Notes: generated by a model from the letters alone, not told the origin. 64,000 bases of DNA from Entoloma clypeatum (GCA_963565915.1 OY751490.1:1736001-1800000), one strand, 5' to 3'; shown: positions 1 through 11,808, counted from the first letter of the stretch. Made by a program: numbers and translations.

Positions 1-171
1 GAGCAATATTAATCATAAAGGTGAAATATATTCGACACTCGTTGACTTGAACAAGAAGCGGAGAGTGAAATTTCGATGCACTGCGCAGAGTAGAGATATG
101 CAATCCGGGGAGAAACAAGTATTTTCAATACAGTAAGTACATGCTAATGGGAAACACCGCCACCGGGGATC

Positions 172-2879
172 CTATAGCTCCGAGTTGTTCAACAATAAAT
201 CGACATTCATTGGATTTTGACGACACCCATCTGCATGCTTACCAAGAGCTTCTTTTGGTGGGGAAGAGGGCGAATTGTCTACTTTTATATTATGGAGCGA
301 AAGCCGCTGACAGACCCAATTCTCCTTGCAGACAGGATCATGCTGGCGCATGATACTGGAAATGGCCTTTGGACCTAAATCCCAATAGTTGGCCCTCGAT
401 TCGGACTCTGTATTCCTGCATGGTCGTGGAGATGGTTGGGATCAGTGAGTTGCCGAAAAGGTACTTACGTATGTGCTTGTGGGTCAAAAAGACACATCAC
501 CCCACGAGCATCAAGACACCCTGAACATTGGTCAGTTCGAGAGACTGTTACACAAACTCAAGAACTTACCCTGTAGATCACAAAACAAAATGTACCCGTT
601 CGAGTATACAAGGGAGAAATGCACAAAGGCATGTATTGCCTTTGTCAGGTTGTCGGAGGCGTTTCCGAAGTATTCATTCCCCGTGAACTTTTGTACTTTC
701 GCGTCAACCTTACCGCATGGCAGTAATGGTGTCGCGATGAAGTGCCGAAAAGGGACATGAAGCCCCCCAGAGGTCAAGGATGGCTTGAATTCTCCGAAGA
801 TTGAGGAGGGGAAATTGAAGTAAAAATCTGCAGCGGCATACATATCACATCAGTACACAAGTCAAGGTGCATATCATAAAGGAAAAGATACCCGGCAGAG
901 TGGTGACACCCGAACTGATGGCGTATTCATTAAATTTCGACTTGAACCAATCACACTGAGCTAAGAGCTCGTACTCACCAGCCAGATTTCTGGCAACCTC
1001 ATCTGGTGTTGTGTGCTCGTCATAGTTCTGTGTCAGAACAAACTCCTTGTCACCGTGCCGTGCCTAGAATTAGAATACAACTAAGTATTACTCCAAGGTC
1101 AGATAATTGAGTAGAGAACTTGTACGAACGTAGATGGCTCTTTTTGTGGCACCTCGCCCAATGAAGCCCGTTGCATCATAGGGCTTCCCCCCCAAGAAAG
1201 CTTCCTCTCCGTGTAACCAATCGACCGCGATCTCGATGGTTTCGTCTTGGCGTTCCTGACAATGCTTCAGAGTTATCTCTCCATTTGGACTGATAGAGGC
1301 CGTCGTGCGAATGAAACTATACTGTTCCATGCGTGGGTTCCGACTCCACTTTGGGCGTGCTGCGGTTGGTGCCTTGAACGCACTTTTCAAAATGACAGGT
1401 GCTGAAGTTCTTCCGACGCTCTCTGGATTAGCAGTGCCATGGGCCGACGCAACTATTCGGGCAGTTTTTGATCTCGTATTGAAGTTTCCTGCAATGTTGC
1501 TCTTGGTATCTGCGCGCAGACGCTTCAAGCTTTTCGATGATGCCATTACTGGTTGAGCTGAGGATTCAGGCTTTGACTCAGAGTCAGCATTCAGTCGGTC
1601 GGTGGATAGACTAATTGACTCACCAAGCAGTCCGTTTCTGCTGAGCTGACAATTTCGAAGCGAATTTTAATTGTTGAAGTCTTAAGGAGTGTCTCGCTCG
1701 CAAACTTTTGAACACGGAATTCTTCGAGTAGGTCTCCTAGAGTTTGACTTTTATTGAAGTAAGTTAAGGATGCCCAACCACCGGCTCCCCCGCCAGTATC
1801 CGCACGAAGAACAACATTTTGCCTGAAGAAGAATGCAAGAAAAACATGAGCTTCTCCTTGAGTCCTCGGTACAATTCATGAAGAAAAGAGCACTTACCAT
1901 GTTAATGGATCCGCCTCTGGATTTGCCTTTTCGAAATCGATCCTCGCTTGATCGAGCAGTTTATCTAAGCAGTTCTTCGTCTCCTCATCCTTAGGAAAGG
2001 TACGCTGAACATGTACAGCCGGTCTAACCTTAAAAGAGCGGCCCGTTTCAATGAAGATCAAGGAGACTTGTGTAAATGTGTAAAAGACTTACTTCCGTGG
2101 GCTTAGACCTTTCATCAAGTCGCCAAAGGGAAACAACAACGGTCACAGACCCACCCCCTTCACGAAGACGAGCCTCTGCCTTAAAGAATAATTAGCATTC
2201 CCAGAAAATCCTGGTGAGAAAAGGAACACCGCAAACCTTCTTCTTGTTTCGCTCAGTAAGCACCTGGCTGGCCTTCATCAAGTTAGGGAACTTATTGTTG
2301 CCATGGACTGACTTCGGGGGGCCGACAGCAAACCGAGTGTCTGATGCTCCAGTACGGTGAGTTTCGGCTGTCGACAGGATTGCTGACACAAGATCACCAT
2401 GATCTGTGCTGGCACCAGAGGCGCGGTGACCTTGCGGCGAGTTGGCGACAGATTCAGATCTCACTAATGTGCTGCTGGGTCGAGTTGGAGACTTGCGAAA
2501 GAGAAATGGAGCAACGCCTTTCAGCATTAGGATATCACGGGGAACCGCTTCTTGAGTGCCTGTGCGTGGCATGTAATTGTTAGTACGATATGTCACACTG
2601 AAAACCTACACACTCACCATAAAAATCAAGACATGCTTGGCAAAGCGCGCATGGAATTGTTTTCGATACCAACCCACAGCTGGCACACTGAGGTTTAAAC
2701 TGTTCATGTTATGTTGATATCAATGAGTTAACTTGTAATACCATAAGGATGAAGTGACCGACACGAATGGTGGCAAGCTCAGGTTGCGAGAGGCCTGGCT
2801 TGAGTTGGCAGCATTTTTGACAACGGGTGTTTGCCTCGAGGCGAGGAAAGGAATTTTGACAACCGCCGCAAATGGACAT
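172..2879 (-). CDS. Alpha-type protein kinase, multi-exon
   Basis: Likely an atypical (alpha-kinase fold) serine/threonine kinase. Reading right to left, the N-terminus (start ATG 2877-2879) begins MSICGGC and carries several CxxC pairs, continued by a second cysteine-rich exon near 2640-2700 (QCASCG, CALCQAC), as in basidiomycete alpha-kinases. A variable middle follows (about 2590-1560). The catalytic region starts near 1190 with a glycine-rich GFIGRGATKRAIYVR, continues through FVLTQNYDE (about 1030), FYFNF and ATPLLPCGKVDAKV (about 830-700), CDLQG (about 560) and GVMCLFDPQAHT (about 500). It ends with a Cys/His tail (YWDLGPKAISSIMRQHD...C...C) and stop TAG at 172-174. Splice junctions I checked are GT-AG introns of about 50-70 bp and keep the frame; I saw no break in the catalytic exons. 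The start and the exons between 2709 and 1560 are less certain. This family is often expanded in Agaricomycetes; the substrate is unknown. Confidence 0.82.
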
Positions 2880-3049
2880 ACTAAGGACTCGGAGCCTGAG
2901 GTGTTGAGTTCGCAAGGATAATGGATCTGTCCTCAGCTTGAGGCGAGTTGCCTTGCTATTTATCCTGTCAGCTTGTCCACAATCACATTGACGTTGCATT
3001 CACCAAGGACCCTCGTTTACAAGAAACAAGTTAGTTACATAAATCGAAT

Positions 3050-4609
3050 CTAGAGAAACATGTTCCTGTGCAGATCTTTGAAAATAGGCCAGACATTCTC
3101 GAACGACAACTTCTGCACAGCGAGGACCTGATAAGCAGCCTCTGCGCGGTCCGAGAATTCCTGGCTGACGAACTGGAGAAGTTCGTCTCCTCCCATCTCC
3201 TCCTTGATGTGTCGAATGACCTCAAGATCCACCGGCATCAGACAATTCTTTCCGCCCCACTTCTCTGGTAAGCTGAAGGCTGTATTCCGTGACATTCCCG
3301 AAGGGCCAGCCTTGCTGCTGTCCTTGCGCGCTCTGTATGAATTACGTTCTCTCATGAACTCATCGAATACCTGCTGAAGAAGTTTAGCCCAGAGCCAGCG
3401 ACAGAGCTCCCTGCTAAAATGTGAGTTCAAGGAGTCACGGGCGTGGCTCGGATGTTATAGCCAAAGAATATTGACGCACTGCTGAGAAATGTCATGTGGA
3501 TTATACCATCCTTCAGCTTCGCCCTGCTCAAACACGATAACAGCATTATCTCCCCAGTCCAACCGCAGCCGAAGCCATGATCGCTCGATTGAGATATTAT
3601 GTACACTGCGAAGGTAGACATGTGCAGGTAATTCATGCGAATCATCAAAGTCAGCATGGAATATTTCTCTGCAAGGACGGATCAGTTGACGAAGCCTTAG
3701 TATTCTGTATTGTACAAACCGTAGAGCATTCTGGAGACCATACGTTAGTGTAGTTTCTGATCCGCAATCCGTGGTGACCTGTAGAGGAATCCCTAGCATC
3801 AAAAACAGAACATATGTATAACGTGTCAAAGTTCCGTGACGTTATGACTTGGATAACTCACCGCCATACTTCTCGACGCAGCAGAGATAGAGGTAGCCAA
3901 TTATTACACCAAACCTATTGCTGGGAACGATTCGGCCATATAACCACTTCGCTGTTGAATCTTCGACAAATCCATATGCCGGAAACCCTATCTTGTAGAG
4001 CTTATCATGCCCATCGCATGACCAGCGCTCGTGGATGCCGATAGGAACTTTTGGAAAGCGGATGATTCGCCTCGTGCTAGGATTCCTCTTATCAAAGCCA
4101 TCGGATGCATGAGTCTTCATGACTCCAGTCACGAATGCGCGAGGCAGGTGCTCTCCTTGGCGTGCTGCGATCCGATGTCGAATGGTACGTGGTCCTGCAT
4201 GGCCGGCAGGATCAAGGTCGAGTTGATCGAGAACCAGTTGCTCAGCATCTGCCCGTGGCTTTGTCTTGAGATTTGAGGCACCTCCGACTAGACCATATTG
4301 CTTGCGCGCCCGTTTTACAGAACTCGCGCTGGTAGGATAATGCAGAATACACACATAATGCGAGTAAGGTTCTTACCTTAGAATTATGTGGTGCTCAGCA
4401 GCCAGTCTGTCCGATATGACCTGATTCGATGTTAGAAGCTCCTCGTGGTACCCTTGGAGTGCCGCCATGAGTCGGGGATCATCGCGGTTCACTGTGCGAC
4501 GATAGAACTGTCGGATGTTGCTGGGATCAAGGACAATACGTTCAAGACACAAACCTTTGTCGCCGTGTTGATTACGGCCACCAGGGTTCCGATTGTAGGA
4601 GTTGGACAT
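3050..4609 (-). CDS. Integrase-core (DDE) domain protein, five exons
   Basis: The gene reads through five exons on the minus strand: ATG at 4607-4609, introns at about 4329-4376 (48 bp), 3793-3861 (69 bp), 3672-3720 and around 3425-3475, all GT-AG and frame-preserving. The product (about 430 residues) has a retroviral-type integrase fold. Candidate catalytic acids are D in WSCDGHDKL, D in VTTDCGSETT and E in HNISIERSW, all present. The C-terminal half (LRLDWGDNAV, then ARKDSSKAGPSG) matches a multi-copy Agaricomycete family annotated as integrase core domain proteins. No inverted repeats or LTRs were seen around it, so it may be an immobile or domesticated transposase-like gene rather than an active element. 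It lies about 170 bp upstream of, and on the same strand as, the alpha-kinase. Function in the cell is not known. Confidence 0.75.
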
Positions 4610-5155
4610 GACTACAAATACTAGGCGGAGGAAGAGAAGGTTACGGTGCCAATGAGGATAGCTTCGGAGTGGTCGGTGTCACAATTATACACCATTGAAA
4701 AGACATGCCTCCTTCTGTTAGGTAATGATAGGTAATTGAGCGTGCAGACTTTGACTTTGTCGTTTACAGTGGCTGCTGTAATAATGAAGCTTGACTGTGC
4801 AGCTTGAGGTTGGTGTTACGAATCATTCACCTCAGGGTGTGGCCTCAAGCGCAGCAGTGAGTAGTATTCCCGTTTGGTGGCAATGTCAAGGAATAGAGTT
4901 GAAAGGAACCCACGCCATTACTGAAGCACATCGTGCCATCAACACCTCTCGAGCTTGTCTGCAAATTATGCTTACAGTTTCATTTTTCTGGTTTGGTTAC
5001 AAGATGTAAGATTGATACATACTACAAGTTCACGATGATGACAATTGACAAGATGAGCAACAAGGACAGCAGCAAGATAATAATGAGATGATGATGTAGC
5101 AAGGCGAGCGATGAGGCAAACAGCAAGATGACGATGGTGGAACAAAAATGGTATC
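4610..5155. other. Intergenic stretch, nothing recognised
   Basis: About 550 bp between the upstream end of the integrase-core gene and the 3' end of the RNase H1 N-domain gene. It has only short open frames without recognisable motifs, and should hold the promoter of the integrase-core gene near 4610-4700. Confidence 0.5.
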
Positions 5156-5984
5156 CTATAGACGTTGTTCAGCATATCCAGCAGCTTCCAAGGTAACCAG
5201 CACGGGCTGACCGCCAGGCGGCAGCTTGAAGACGCGCTGCTCTCGTAGTGCTTGGATATATTCATTCCGGGCATCGACGTAGGTGGCATACCGTTTTTGC
5301 GAGGCATACGCAATACCATTTACGAGAGAGTTGGCATGCTGTCTGATTGGACAAGCATTAGCCACATGGTATTCCATCGAGAGGAAGGAAGCTTACGCAT
5401 TGGCAAATACACCGACATCCCGACCAGCAAAAACAACGTAATGTGCCCCTGGAGCACAGTGCAAAGGTGGTAGAGGCATTGAGGATGGCATAGATGTGGA
5501 CGTGGATGTGGGCGCAGGCATGGACGTGGGCGCAGGCATGGATGTGGGAATGGGCATGGGGGTGGCGAGGTCCATCGATGCTAAAGGTTGGACATCAGTC
5601 CTACTACTAGTATATGACGATATTAGAAATGAAGAACTTACGGATTATTATAAGGTGACCATCTGCTATGATAATTTTCCCATCCACTGCTGTGAGAATA
5701 GTGAGCGATCGTATCTCCAAGAAGAGATGATATGCAAGCTACTCACGCAGCTGTATACCCATTTCTTGCACTAGCGCGGATAGAACTACCATATCGATCG
5801 GGATGACCAGGGGGGCGTTGGAGGGGGTGGATTTGGTGGCGAGTTGGACCATTGGTGGCGAGATGTCGGACAAGGGAGCAGGATGAAAGGCAGAACAGGT
5901 GAAGGGTTGATACTGATATAGCCAAGGAAAACCAGCTTCAGAGACCGACTGATATCCGCTTCTTGAGACCGGTATATCCCCCAT
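5156..5984 (-). CDS. RNase H1 N-terminal (viroplasmin-like) domain protein
   Basis: Minus-strand gene, proposed as four exons: about 5984-5746, 5693-5641, about 5580-5400 and about 5345-5156. The second exon (AVDGKIIIADGHLIII) is flanked by a good acceptor and a GTAAGT donor. The last two exons together form an RNase H1 N-terminal-like domain: HYVVFAGRDVGVFANA followed by VNGIAYASQKRYATYVDARN, the pattern of a small RNA/DNA-hybrid-binding domain. Before it lies a Pro/Thr/Ser/Met-rich repeat (PTSMPAPTSMPAP). No RNase H catalytic domain is visible, so this is a stand-alone hybrid-binding domain protein, a type common in Agaricomycetes and of unknown role. The 5' end is uncertain: the ATG at 5984 is only the first one in that exon. 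Confidence 0.55.
5490..5566. repeat. Short in-frame coding repeat (Met/Pro/Thr-rich)
   Basis: Degenerate 12-18 bp repeats of the type GGCATGGACGTGGGCGCA on the plus strand. They encode the PTSMPA-type repeat of the RNase H1 N-domain protein on the minus strand. Confidence 0.6.
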
Positions 5985-6808
5985 ATTAACGACGAAGACG
6001 GAAGGATGAAAGAGCAGCCACGTAGGAAGGCAGTGGCGAGTTACACTGTTGATATTATGTCATCACAGTACGTGCAAGGGAGAAGGACAGACTCACAGCA
6101 CACCACTGCGCTCGGCGTAGAGCCCGAGAGGCTGCTGATGTCCGAATGACAAAGGCGACACATAATGCATATCCTCTCTGCTCGGGAATTCATGCGTGGC
6201 ATCGCTGGTGTTTAGTCATGTTGTTGATTTGAACATGTCGGAGTGCGAATAGAGCATCGTCCCCGATGCAGAGAATACGGTATGCAATCTGAATAATTAA
6301 TACCTTGTCACAGCCATACCACAGGGTGCCAGCCCAGACGCCAGACTTATGGCACTCCCAAAAACGGTTGATCCGCATGCTTCTTTCGACTGTCACAGCA
6401 TGAACGCAGCCAATCATAGACCTGACCCTGGAGGGCAACCGTAATTAGAGGATCTGCTGGGTTCCGACGTAACATTGCTCTGAATAGGGGGTTTTGATGA
6501 TTACGTCAGAAGATGGATCCTTTTCAGGCTTAAACATCTGCCACGAGACTGTTCACTGACGCAGATGGCACAACGACAATAACCCCCAAATGGCTCGAGG
6601 ATTCATGCTCAATCTAGGTATCGATATCGACCTCGGCCCGTGCTCATCTCGCGTCATTTGTTCCATTTGTAGCGTAATACCTACACGACTGTTCGTTCCA
6701 AATCGATCACCGAGGAATCTCATAATCGTTCCCACCCATGCGTTCGATCAGGCGACTGGCGGTTTTTAGGATGTGGCGATTCGTTCTTTCCCTTGGTCCT
6801 TCCAACTC
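5985..6808. other. Intergenic region between divergent genes, no gene recognised
   Basis: About 820 bp between the minus-strand RNase H1 N-domain gene and the plus-strand permease, so it probably holds both promoters. Open frames at 6190-6438 and 6553-6735 (minus) show no recognisable motif. Additional 5' exons of the minus gene cannot be excluded. Confidence 0.4.
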
Positions 6809-9219
6809 ATGTCCTCCCAAGACACGCACACCAGACCATCTGGCGAGAAGTATGACTCTGAGGGCAAGGCTTGCGTGGCAGGCCCCTCCAGTGTTCCCTC
6901 ATATGAAGAAGCTGCAGTGAATATTGGGGCGCCAGTAGAGGTGATAAGCCCCTTGGGTTATCACGTTGATGCCGTCTCGGTCATCTTCCTGGTGCGTGTC
7001 TTGAAGAGACAGCTCTCCCATCTTTCTTCTCATTGAAATATGTACACAGAACATCAGCAGGATGATTGGGACTGGAGTATTCTCCACCCGTGAGCCCTTC
7101 CGCATTGCCAGTAGATGACGTAGAGCTCATAAACTGCTAGCTGGGGCCATCCTCAAGGGCGTGGGTTCTGTCGGCTTGAGCCTGATCTTTTGGGTCATTG
7201 GGTACGCTTTCGCCGGCGGTAAGCAGGTCATCCTGGACGCAGTGCCCTTGCTCAGCCGTTCTCGTTAGCCTCCCTATCTGTCTACCTTGAATATGCATCA
7301 TATTTCCCTCGCCGTTCTGGTGCAGAGGTTGCATATCTAGAGAAGGTGTGCCTTCGGGTCAGCGGGCAAAGCTACATGCTGGCGCTAATAGGGCGCATTG
7401 CAGGCATATCCTAGACCCAAGTTCTTGCTCCCAACGGCGTTTGCCGTCCAGTCCGTTCTCCTTTCCTTCAGCAGCAGTAATGCTATCGGTATGATGCGCG
7501 GTGTTTGAACTGAGTCAAACTAAAGTACCACATGACAGTCCTTGCCGAGTACCTTCTCGTAGCCGCAGGTGGCACGCCCACGACATGGCACATCCGCGGA
7601 TTGGCCGTTGGTGCATTCACCGTGATTGTTATCAGTGAGTTACGACACAGTCACTCCTGTGATGGCAATGCTCATCGTCGTGCAGTCTGCATCCTCAGTA
7701 CACAGTGGTCACTCCGCCTCTCGAATGCGCTTGGAGTAGTAAAGGTCATATTATTGACATTGTGAGTAGTATGATGTACGATCCAGAACTTGGTATGTAA
7801 CATAAAACATCACTATTAGCATTGCCATCACTGGCCTGGTTGTCCTTGGGGGGCATACACGAGTCAAGGACCCACATGCCAACTTCAGAAATGCTTTTTC
7901 GGGCACGACCTCGAATGGTAATGGCCTTGCAACTGCTCTTGTCAAAGTAAATTTTGCTTACGTGGGTTACGAGGTCAGTGTATTGCATTTATTGGTCACT
8001 ATAATGACGTGACTCGCCACACAGAATGCTTTCAGTGTTATGAATGAAGTCAAGGTATGTTATCAAATTGCGAGGTCCCCGAAGAAGAGGCTGAATGAAC
8101 CGCCTTCCAAGAACCCGATCAAAACAATGAAGCGATATGCGCCATTATCTCTATCTATAGTGTTCGTGCTCTATATGTTTGCCAACATTGCGTACTTCGC
8201 AGCTGGTAAGTTCTTGGTCCTTGCAACAGCACCAATTTTACCTGGATACTGTATATTTCCAGTTCCCAAGGAAGCTATTCGAACCTCCAAGCAGCTGACA
8301 GCAAGCCTATTCTTTACGGCAGTATTTGGCGATAGCAGAGCCATTACTGCCCTTAGTGCTCTTATCGCTATCAGCACCTTTGGAAATCTCCTTTCTGTCA
8401 TAATTGCGTCCTCAAGAATCATCAGAGAATGTGGCAGGTGAGTCTGGTTGTTTCATCGTTCGTACACCACCCATTCATCAACCACGTAGACAAGGAGTTT
8501 TACCCTTCCCCCGGTTCTGGGCCTCGACCAAACCGTTTAACACCCCTCTTGGGCCATACCTCCTGAAGTGGTTGCTCACCACAATCGTCATTATCGCGCC
8601 CCCTCCTGGGGACGCATTTAACTTCAGTAAGTAGTATGGTCCCTTGAACTGGCGTAATGATTGATATACATACACCCTTAGTCGTCGACCTCCAATCGTA
8701 CCCGGCAAACGTATTCAGCTTTTTAATGACGCTCGGCCTGTTCTTTGTCCGGAAGCGCCGTCGTAGCATCGGCGCGCCTCCCAGCGAATTCCGTGCTTGG
8801 AACGCGGTTCTTGTGTTTGCTCTTCTCGTCAACCTCTATGTTCTCGCTCTACCATGGGTACCTCCAGAAGGCGGCCTAAATGGAGGAGACGTGAGCTTCT
8901 TCTATGCGACGTATTGTATCGTGGGTCTCGGCCTGTGCGTTCTCGCCTCCCCCTTTTTCATCGCGAATTTCCAATGTGTTCATTCGGTTCCCATAGGCTT
9001 TTAATCTGTGGACTCGCGTATGTTCTTTGGATACAGATCTTGCCAAAAGTCAGGGGCTATGCCATACGACAGGTCACTGACAAGTTGAGCGATGGGGCGC
9101 AGGCGAATCGACTTGTCAAGGTTCCGAATTCTGAGCTGGCGGAATGGGATGCGACGCATGATGAGCATGGAAACGCTATCGAGAGGACGCCTGTCATTTG
9201 TAAGGCTCCAACCGTTTAG
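6809..9219 (+). CDS. LAT-family amino-acid permease (APC superfamily), multi-exon
   Basis: Plasma-membrane amino-acid transporter; the closest remembered relatives are fungal high-affinity methionine-permease-like proteins. The ATG at 6809 opens a hydrophilic N-terminus, then PLGYHVDAVSVIFLN and, after an intron, ISRMIGTGVFSTP, the TM1 signature. Further exons give GVGSVGLSLIFWVIGYAF, VYLEYASYFPRRSGAEVAYL, then PKFLLPTAFAVQ, LVVLGG, NPIKTMKRYAPLSLSIVF, GNLLSVIIASSRIIRECGR, QGVLPFPRFWASTKPF and DVSFFYATYCIVGLG. That is about 580 residues with about 12 transmembrane segments. Ten or so GT-AG introns of about 45-80 bp keep the frame throughout, and no disabling change was seen. The last codons and the stop TAG (9217-9219) lie inside the inverted repeat of an hAT element. 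The ancestral stop (TGA) would have come right after ...ERTPVI, where the target-site duplication lies. Confidence 0.85.
9201..9216 (+). repeat. hAT left terminal inverted repeat
   Basis: 16-bp TIR, perfect match to the reverse complement of 10415-10430. It also encodes the last residues and the stop codon of the permease. The 8-bp duplication GTCATTTG lies immediately left at 9193-9200. Confidence 0.93.
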
Positions 9220-9326
9220 TTTACGTTTACCCCTCAGGAGCCTAGTAAACGGATACAGTTGGATAAACAGTTTAACTAACTATATACGTTTAATAAACTG
9301 TTTATAAAACGGTTGTGATGGCCGCC

Positions 9327-10201
9327 TCAATTTTTTCCATTATCTCCATGCTTCTGTCGCACCTCTGGTGGTGCCACCATTGCGAACATACCGCTCCGTA
9401 TCCAAGCCTTAGTCAGGAGTGCCATCGTGATGGTTTTCTCCTTCAACGAGCTTCGTAAGTTGGCACAGATGTGGCGTGACTTGGAAAATGTTCGTTCAAC
9501 GGCGACACTAGTTGCTGGAATCGCAAGGTAGTCACGAGCCATCCGTGCAATGACAGGGAACTCGACAGCATGTACCTGTGAATGAATGTCAGACGGACGG
9601 AATGAAGACTCTTAATAATGTGCAAACCTTCCACCACAAGAGCGGATTCAATAAAACCTCGTCTGCCGATGGTTCCTTTGATCCTGCACATTCTCCTCCT
9701 TGTCCTCCCATAGGCGCTGCCTCAAAGCGAAGATATCGCGCAATTTCATCGTCAAGCTCTTCCCAAGGAGTCCGCTTCGAGATAGTAGTTGTCATGGTGG
9801 CAGTGGTTGGCCGTTGGAATAAGCAAGCACTCGCGAGGAATGATGGTGCCTTCGTCATGGGTTGAGGATCACGGCTCGGGGGTACAGGCAGCGAGGTCGT
9901 TGTCGTTGTCTCAAGGTACGATTCGGCGATGACTTTGAAAACGATCTCGGCCTTCTCAATCGCCTCGGCCTGTGCCGCTTCATTGTCTGGGACGACGGTG
10001 GCAGCAAACCAGTGACTCCGAAGGGATCCCACTATGAACTCGAGGCTAACTCTAACCTTGACCTTGGGTTTTAGTCGCTTCAACGGCTTTAAAGTAAGAA
10101 TCAAGGCCCTGAGCACGATCCGTCGCGACGCGTTTTCGTTTTGTGTCATTCGGGATGATGTTATTAGGGTCAGGGTTGTCTCGGGATTGTGGTTGAGCCA
10201 T
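9327..10201 (-). pseudogene. hAT transposase remnant
   Basis: The ATG at 10201 starts MAQPQSRDNPDPNN followed by a basic stretch (KRKR), then a frame change near 10060. Downstream come LEFIVGSLRSHWFAATV, WEELDDEIARYL and DEVLLNPLLWWK, then after another frame change MARDYLAIPATSVAVERTFS and LRSSLKEKTITMALL. The latter two are the hAT C-terminal dimerisation region. The central DDE catalytic domain is missing, so the element cannot encode its own transposase; it could only have moved using another copy's enzyme. Confidence 0.8.
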
Positions 10202-10414
10202 CGCGTTTTGGTTGTTGAAAAAAAAGTTGAAGGAACCAGTTTTTGCATTTAAGCTTTTAGCTACGCCACTATTACACATTTTTACGTCTCCTGGTATAAC
10301 TGTGTAACCGTATATATACCGTTTAACTACTGTGTAGTCGACCTGGTGCTGAGCACCCTAAACATAAACATAAACACATACGGTATAAACCGTGTAAAAC
10401 GGTTATATAGCTAG

Positions 10415-10430
10415 AACGGTTGGAGCCTTA
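10415..10430 (-). repeat. hAT right terminal inverted repeat
   Basis: 16-bp TIR complementary to 9201-9216, followed by the second copy of the 8-bp target duplication (GTCATTTG, 10431-10438). Confidence 0.93.
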
Positions 10431-10438
10431 GTCATTTG

Positions 10439-11039
10439 ACGTTGGCAGAGACGTTGAAAGCTTCATTGAATGCTGCTAGGGCAGTTTACTGTCCAACCAG
10501 GCCATCAGGCCTTGCAATGAAGCTGTTTAACCCCTCCCTCCTCGTTCAGACAGTCCAAGTCACTCGCAAGGAACCGAATGTTCATGTAAAAGCAAGACTA
10601 TAAGTCACGGTTGACGGGGATTCGATCATGTCTACATTATGTTGCCCTTCCAGGAATCCAATCAACACCGGAGTCTAACACTTCCAACAATGACGTCCGT
10701 GGCGTCCATATCTGTGCCACTGGTCTCTGACCATGATCGAGGACGCGTTCTTGTGACAAAGAACGAAATCTTGACCCACTCACGAGAAGATGTTCAATCT
10801 CAATTCTGAAAGGTTCAATATCCTGAGATCACAAATTACAGGATCTTTCCTTAGCACTTGGACACGATGCACATATGCGGGGCTCGACGTGCCCGAGATT
10901 TTCAAGAAAAAAGGTGCAAAGCATAAGTTTCTTGCCTGCGAAAGGAATTCAAAATTATCTTTCGCACATGCAAAATTTTGGAACCTGCGCAGTGTTAAAG
11001 TGCTTGAATGAACATTTTCCATTGGGAATACAACCCATT
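10439..11039. other. Displaced permease 3' flank and unrecognised sequence
   Basis: Immediately right of the hAT element is the sequence that originally followed the permease stop, probably its former 3'UTR and terminator. The rest up to the LINE 3' end contains no recognisable gene; the open frames around 10780-11066 overlap on both strands and lack motifs. Confidence 0.45.
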
Positions 11040-11348
11040 TTTTCTTTTGGTCAACAATTTGTATAGCGGTATACTAGGGGTACAGTCCGCTTGACATAGA
11101 GTAAACTACATCGGTCCGAGGACCTACGTATGCAAGAAGAACAAGCGGCGCAAAGCTCCGTCGAGCTGATAAGTCCTCGCGCCAGGACGGGGGAGTCTGT
11201 TATAAACAAATGCGTTAGTATGCGCGCCCGAATATTCGGCCGCGCGATACAAGAGCACTCCAACCTTGTGAGGTTGGCCGTTAGCGGCGCTGGTGGGTGT
11301 CTGCGCCCTACCCACCAAAGAAGCGCCTGTGCGGTTCTTATCCTTCGA
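11040..11348 (-). other. LINE 3' untranslated region with hairpins
   Basis: Follows the ORF2 stop. Two inverted repeats are visible on the minus strand: CCAACCTCACAAGGTTGG (about 11258-11275) and a GC-rich palindrome centred on GAATATTC (about 11224-11248). They may be recognised by the element's own RT. The end is A-rich rather than a long poly(A). Confidence 0.5.
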
Positions 11349-11459
11349 TCATGTTCGCTTGCCAGAGGGGGCTGCACCCCTTTGAACCCAGCGCGCTACC
11401 ACGCGATTACCGCCAACGGTTGTGTTGGGCATTGGACGATCCCTGAAGGCAAACGCCCC

Positions 11460-11808
11460 TAATGATGTAACCGACATAGGCAGCCCAAAGGGCGCTCAAG
11501 ATGTAACGGTACGAAGGCATGAAGGAAGCTCAACTAACCTGGTTAAGAGTAACTAAAGGAATTCTAGAAGCTGTACTAGCTTGTTAGTTAACTCAAAGAA
11601 CTGGGGTGTTCAAGAAGTTAGGATTCATCGTACTAAATACATGGGTATTTATACTAATCCAATATGCGCACGGACCATTGTACAAACAATACATAAACAA
11701 GTCATGCGTCCGTGGTTGTACCATAAACTCACATATATGGTAATAGTGACTTATAGTCACTTTCTGTGACAAGCACATAGTGCGACATATCTGGCGATAT
11801 GTTCAACA
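11460..11808 (-). repeat. Copia-1 3' LTR
   Basis: 349 bp, near identical to 25315-25663. On the minus strand it starts TGTTGAACATATC and ends CATCATTA. Confidence 0.92.

Larger units (their letters stand above)
9201..10430 (-). mobile_element. Non-autonomous hAT transposon
   Basis: A 1,230-bp element bounded by perfect 16-bp terminal inverted repeats (TAAGGCTCCAACCGTT at 9201-9216; its reverse complement at 10415-10430) and flanked by an exact 8-bp duplication GTCATTTG (9193-9200 and 10431-10438). An 8-bp duplication and a TIR starting TAAGG fit the hAT superfamily. The subterminal regions (9235-9315, 10300-10420) are AT-rich and full of AAACGGT/ACCGTTT motifs, probably transposase-binding sites. 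It encodes only pieces of an hAT transposase on the minus strand. Confidence 0.93.

Noticed and set aside
9578..10252. Plus-strand open frames within the hAT element
   Set aside because: Antisense shadows of the transposase remnant.
11051..11462. Open frames of 64-110 codons near 11.1-11.46 kb
   Set aside because: They overlap the LINE 3'UTR and the last ORF2 codons in other frames; the true frame continues from ORF2 across the Copia-1 duplication.
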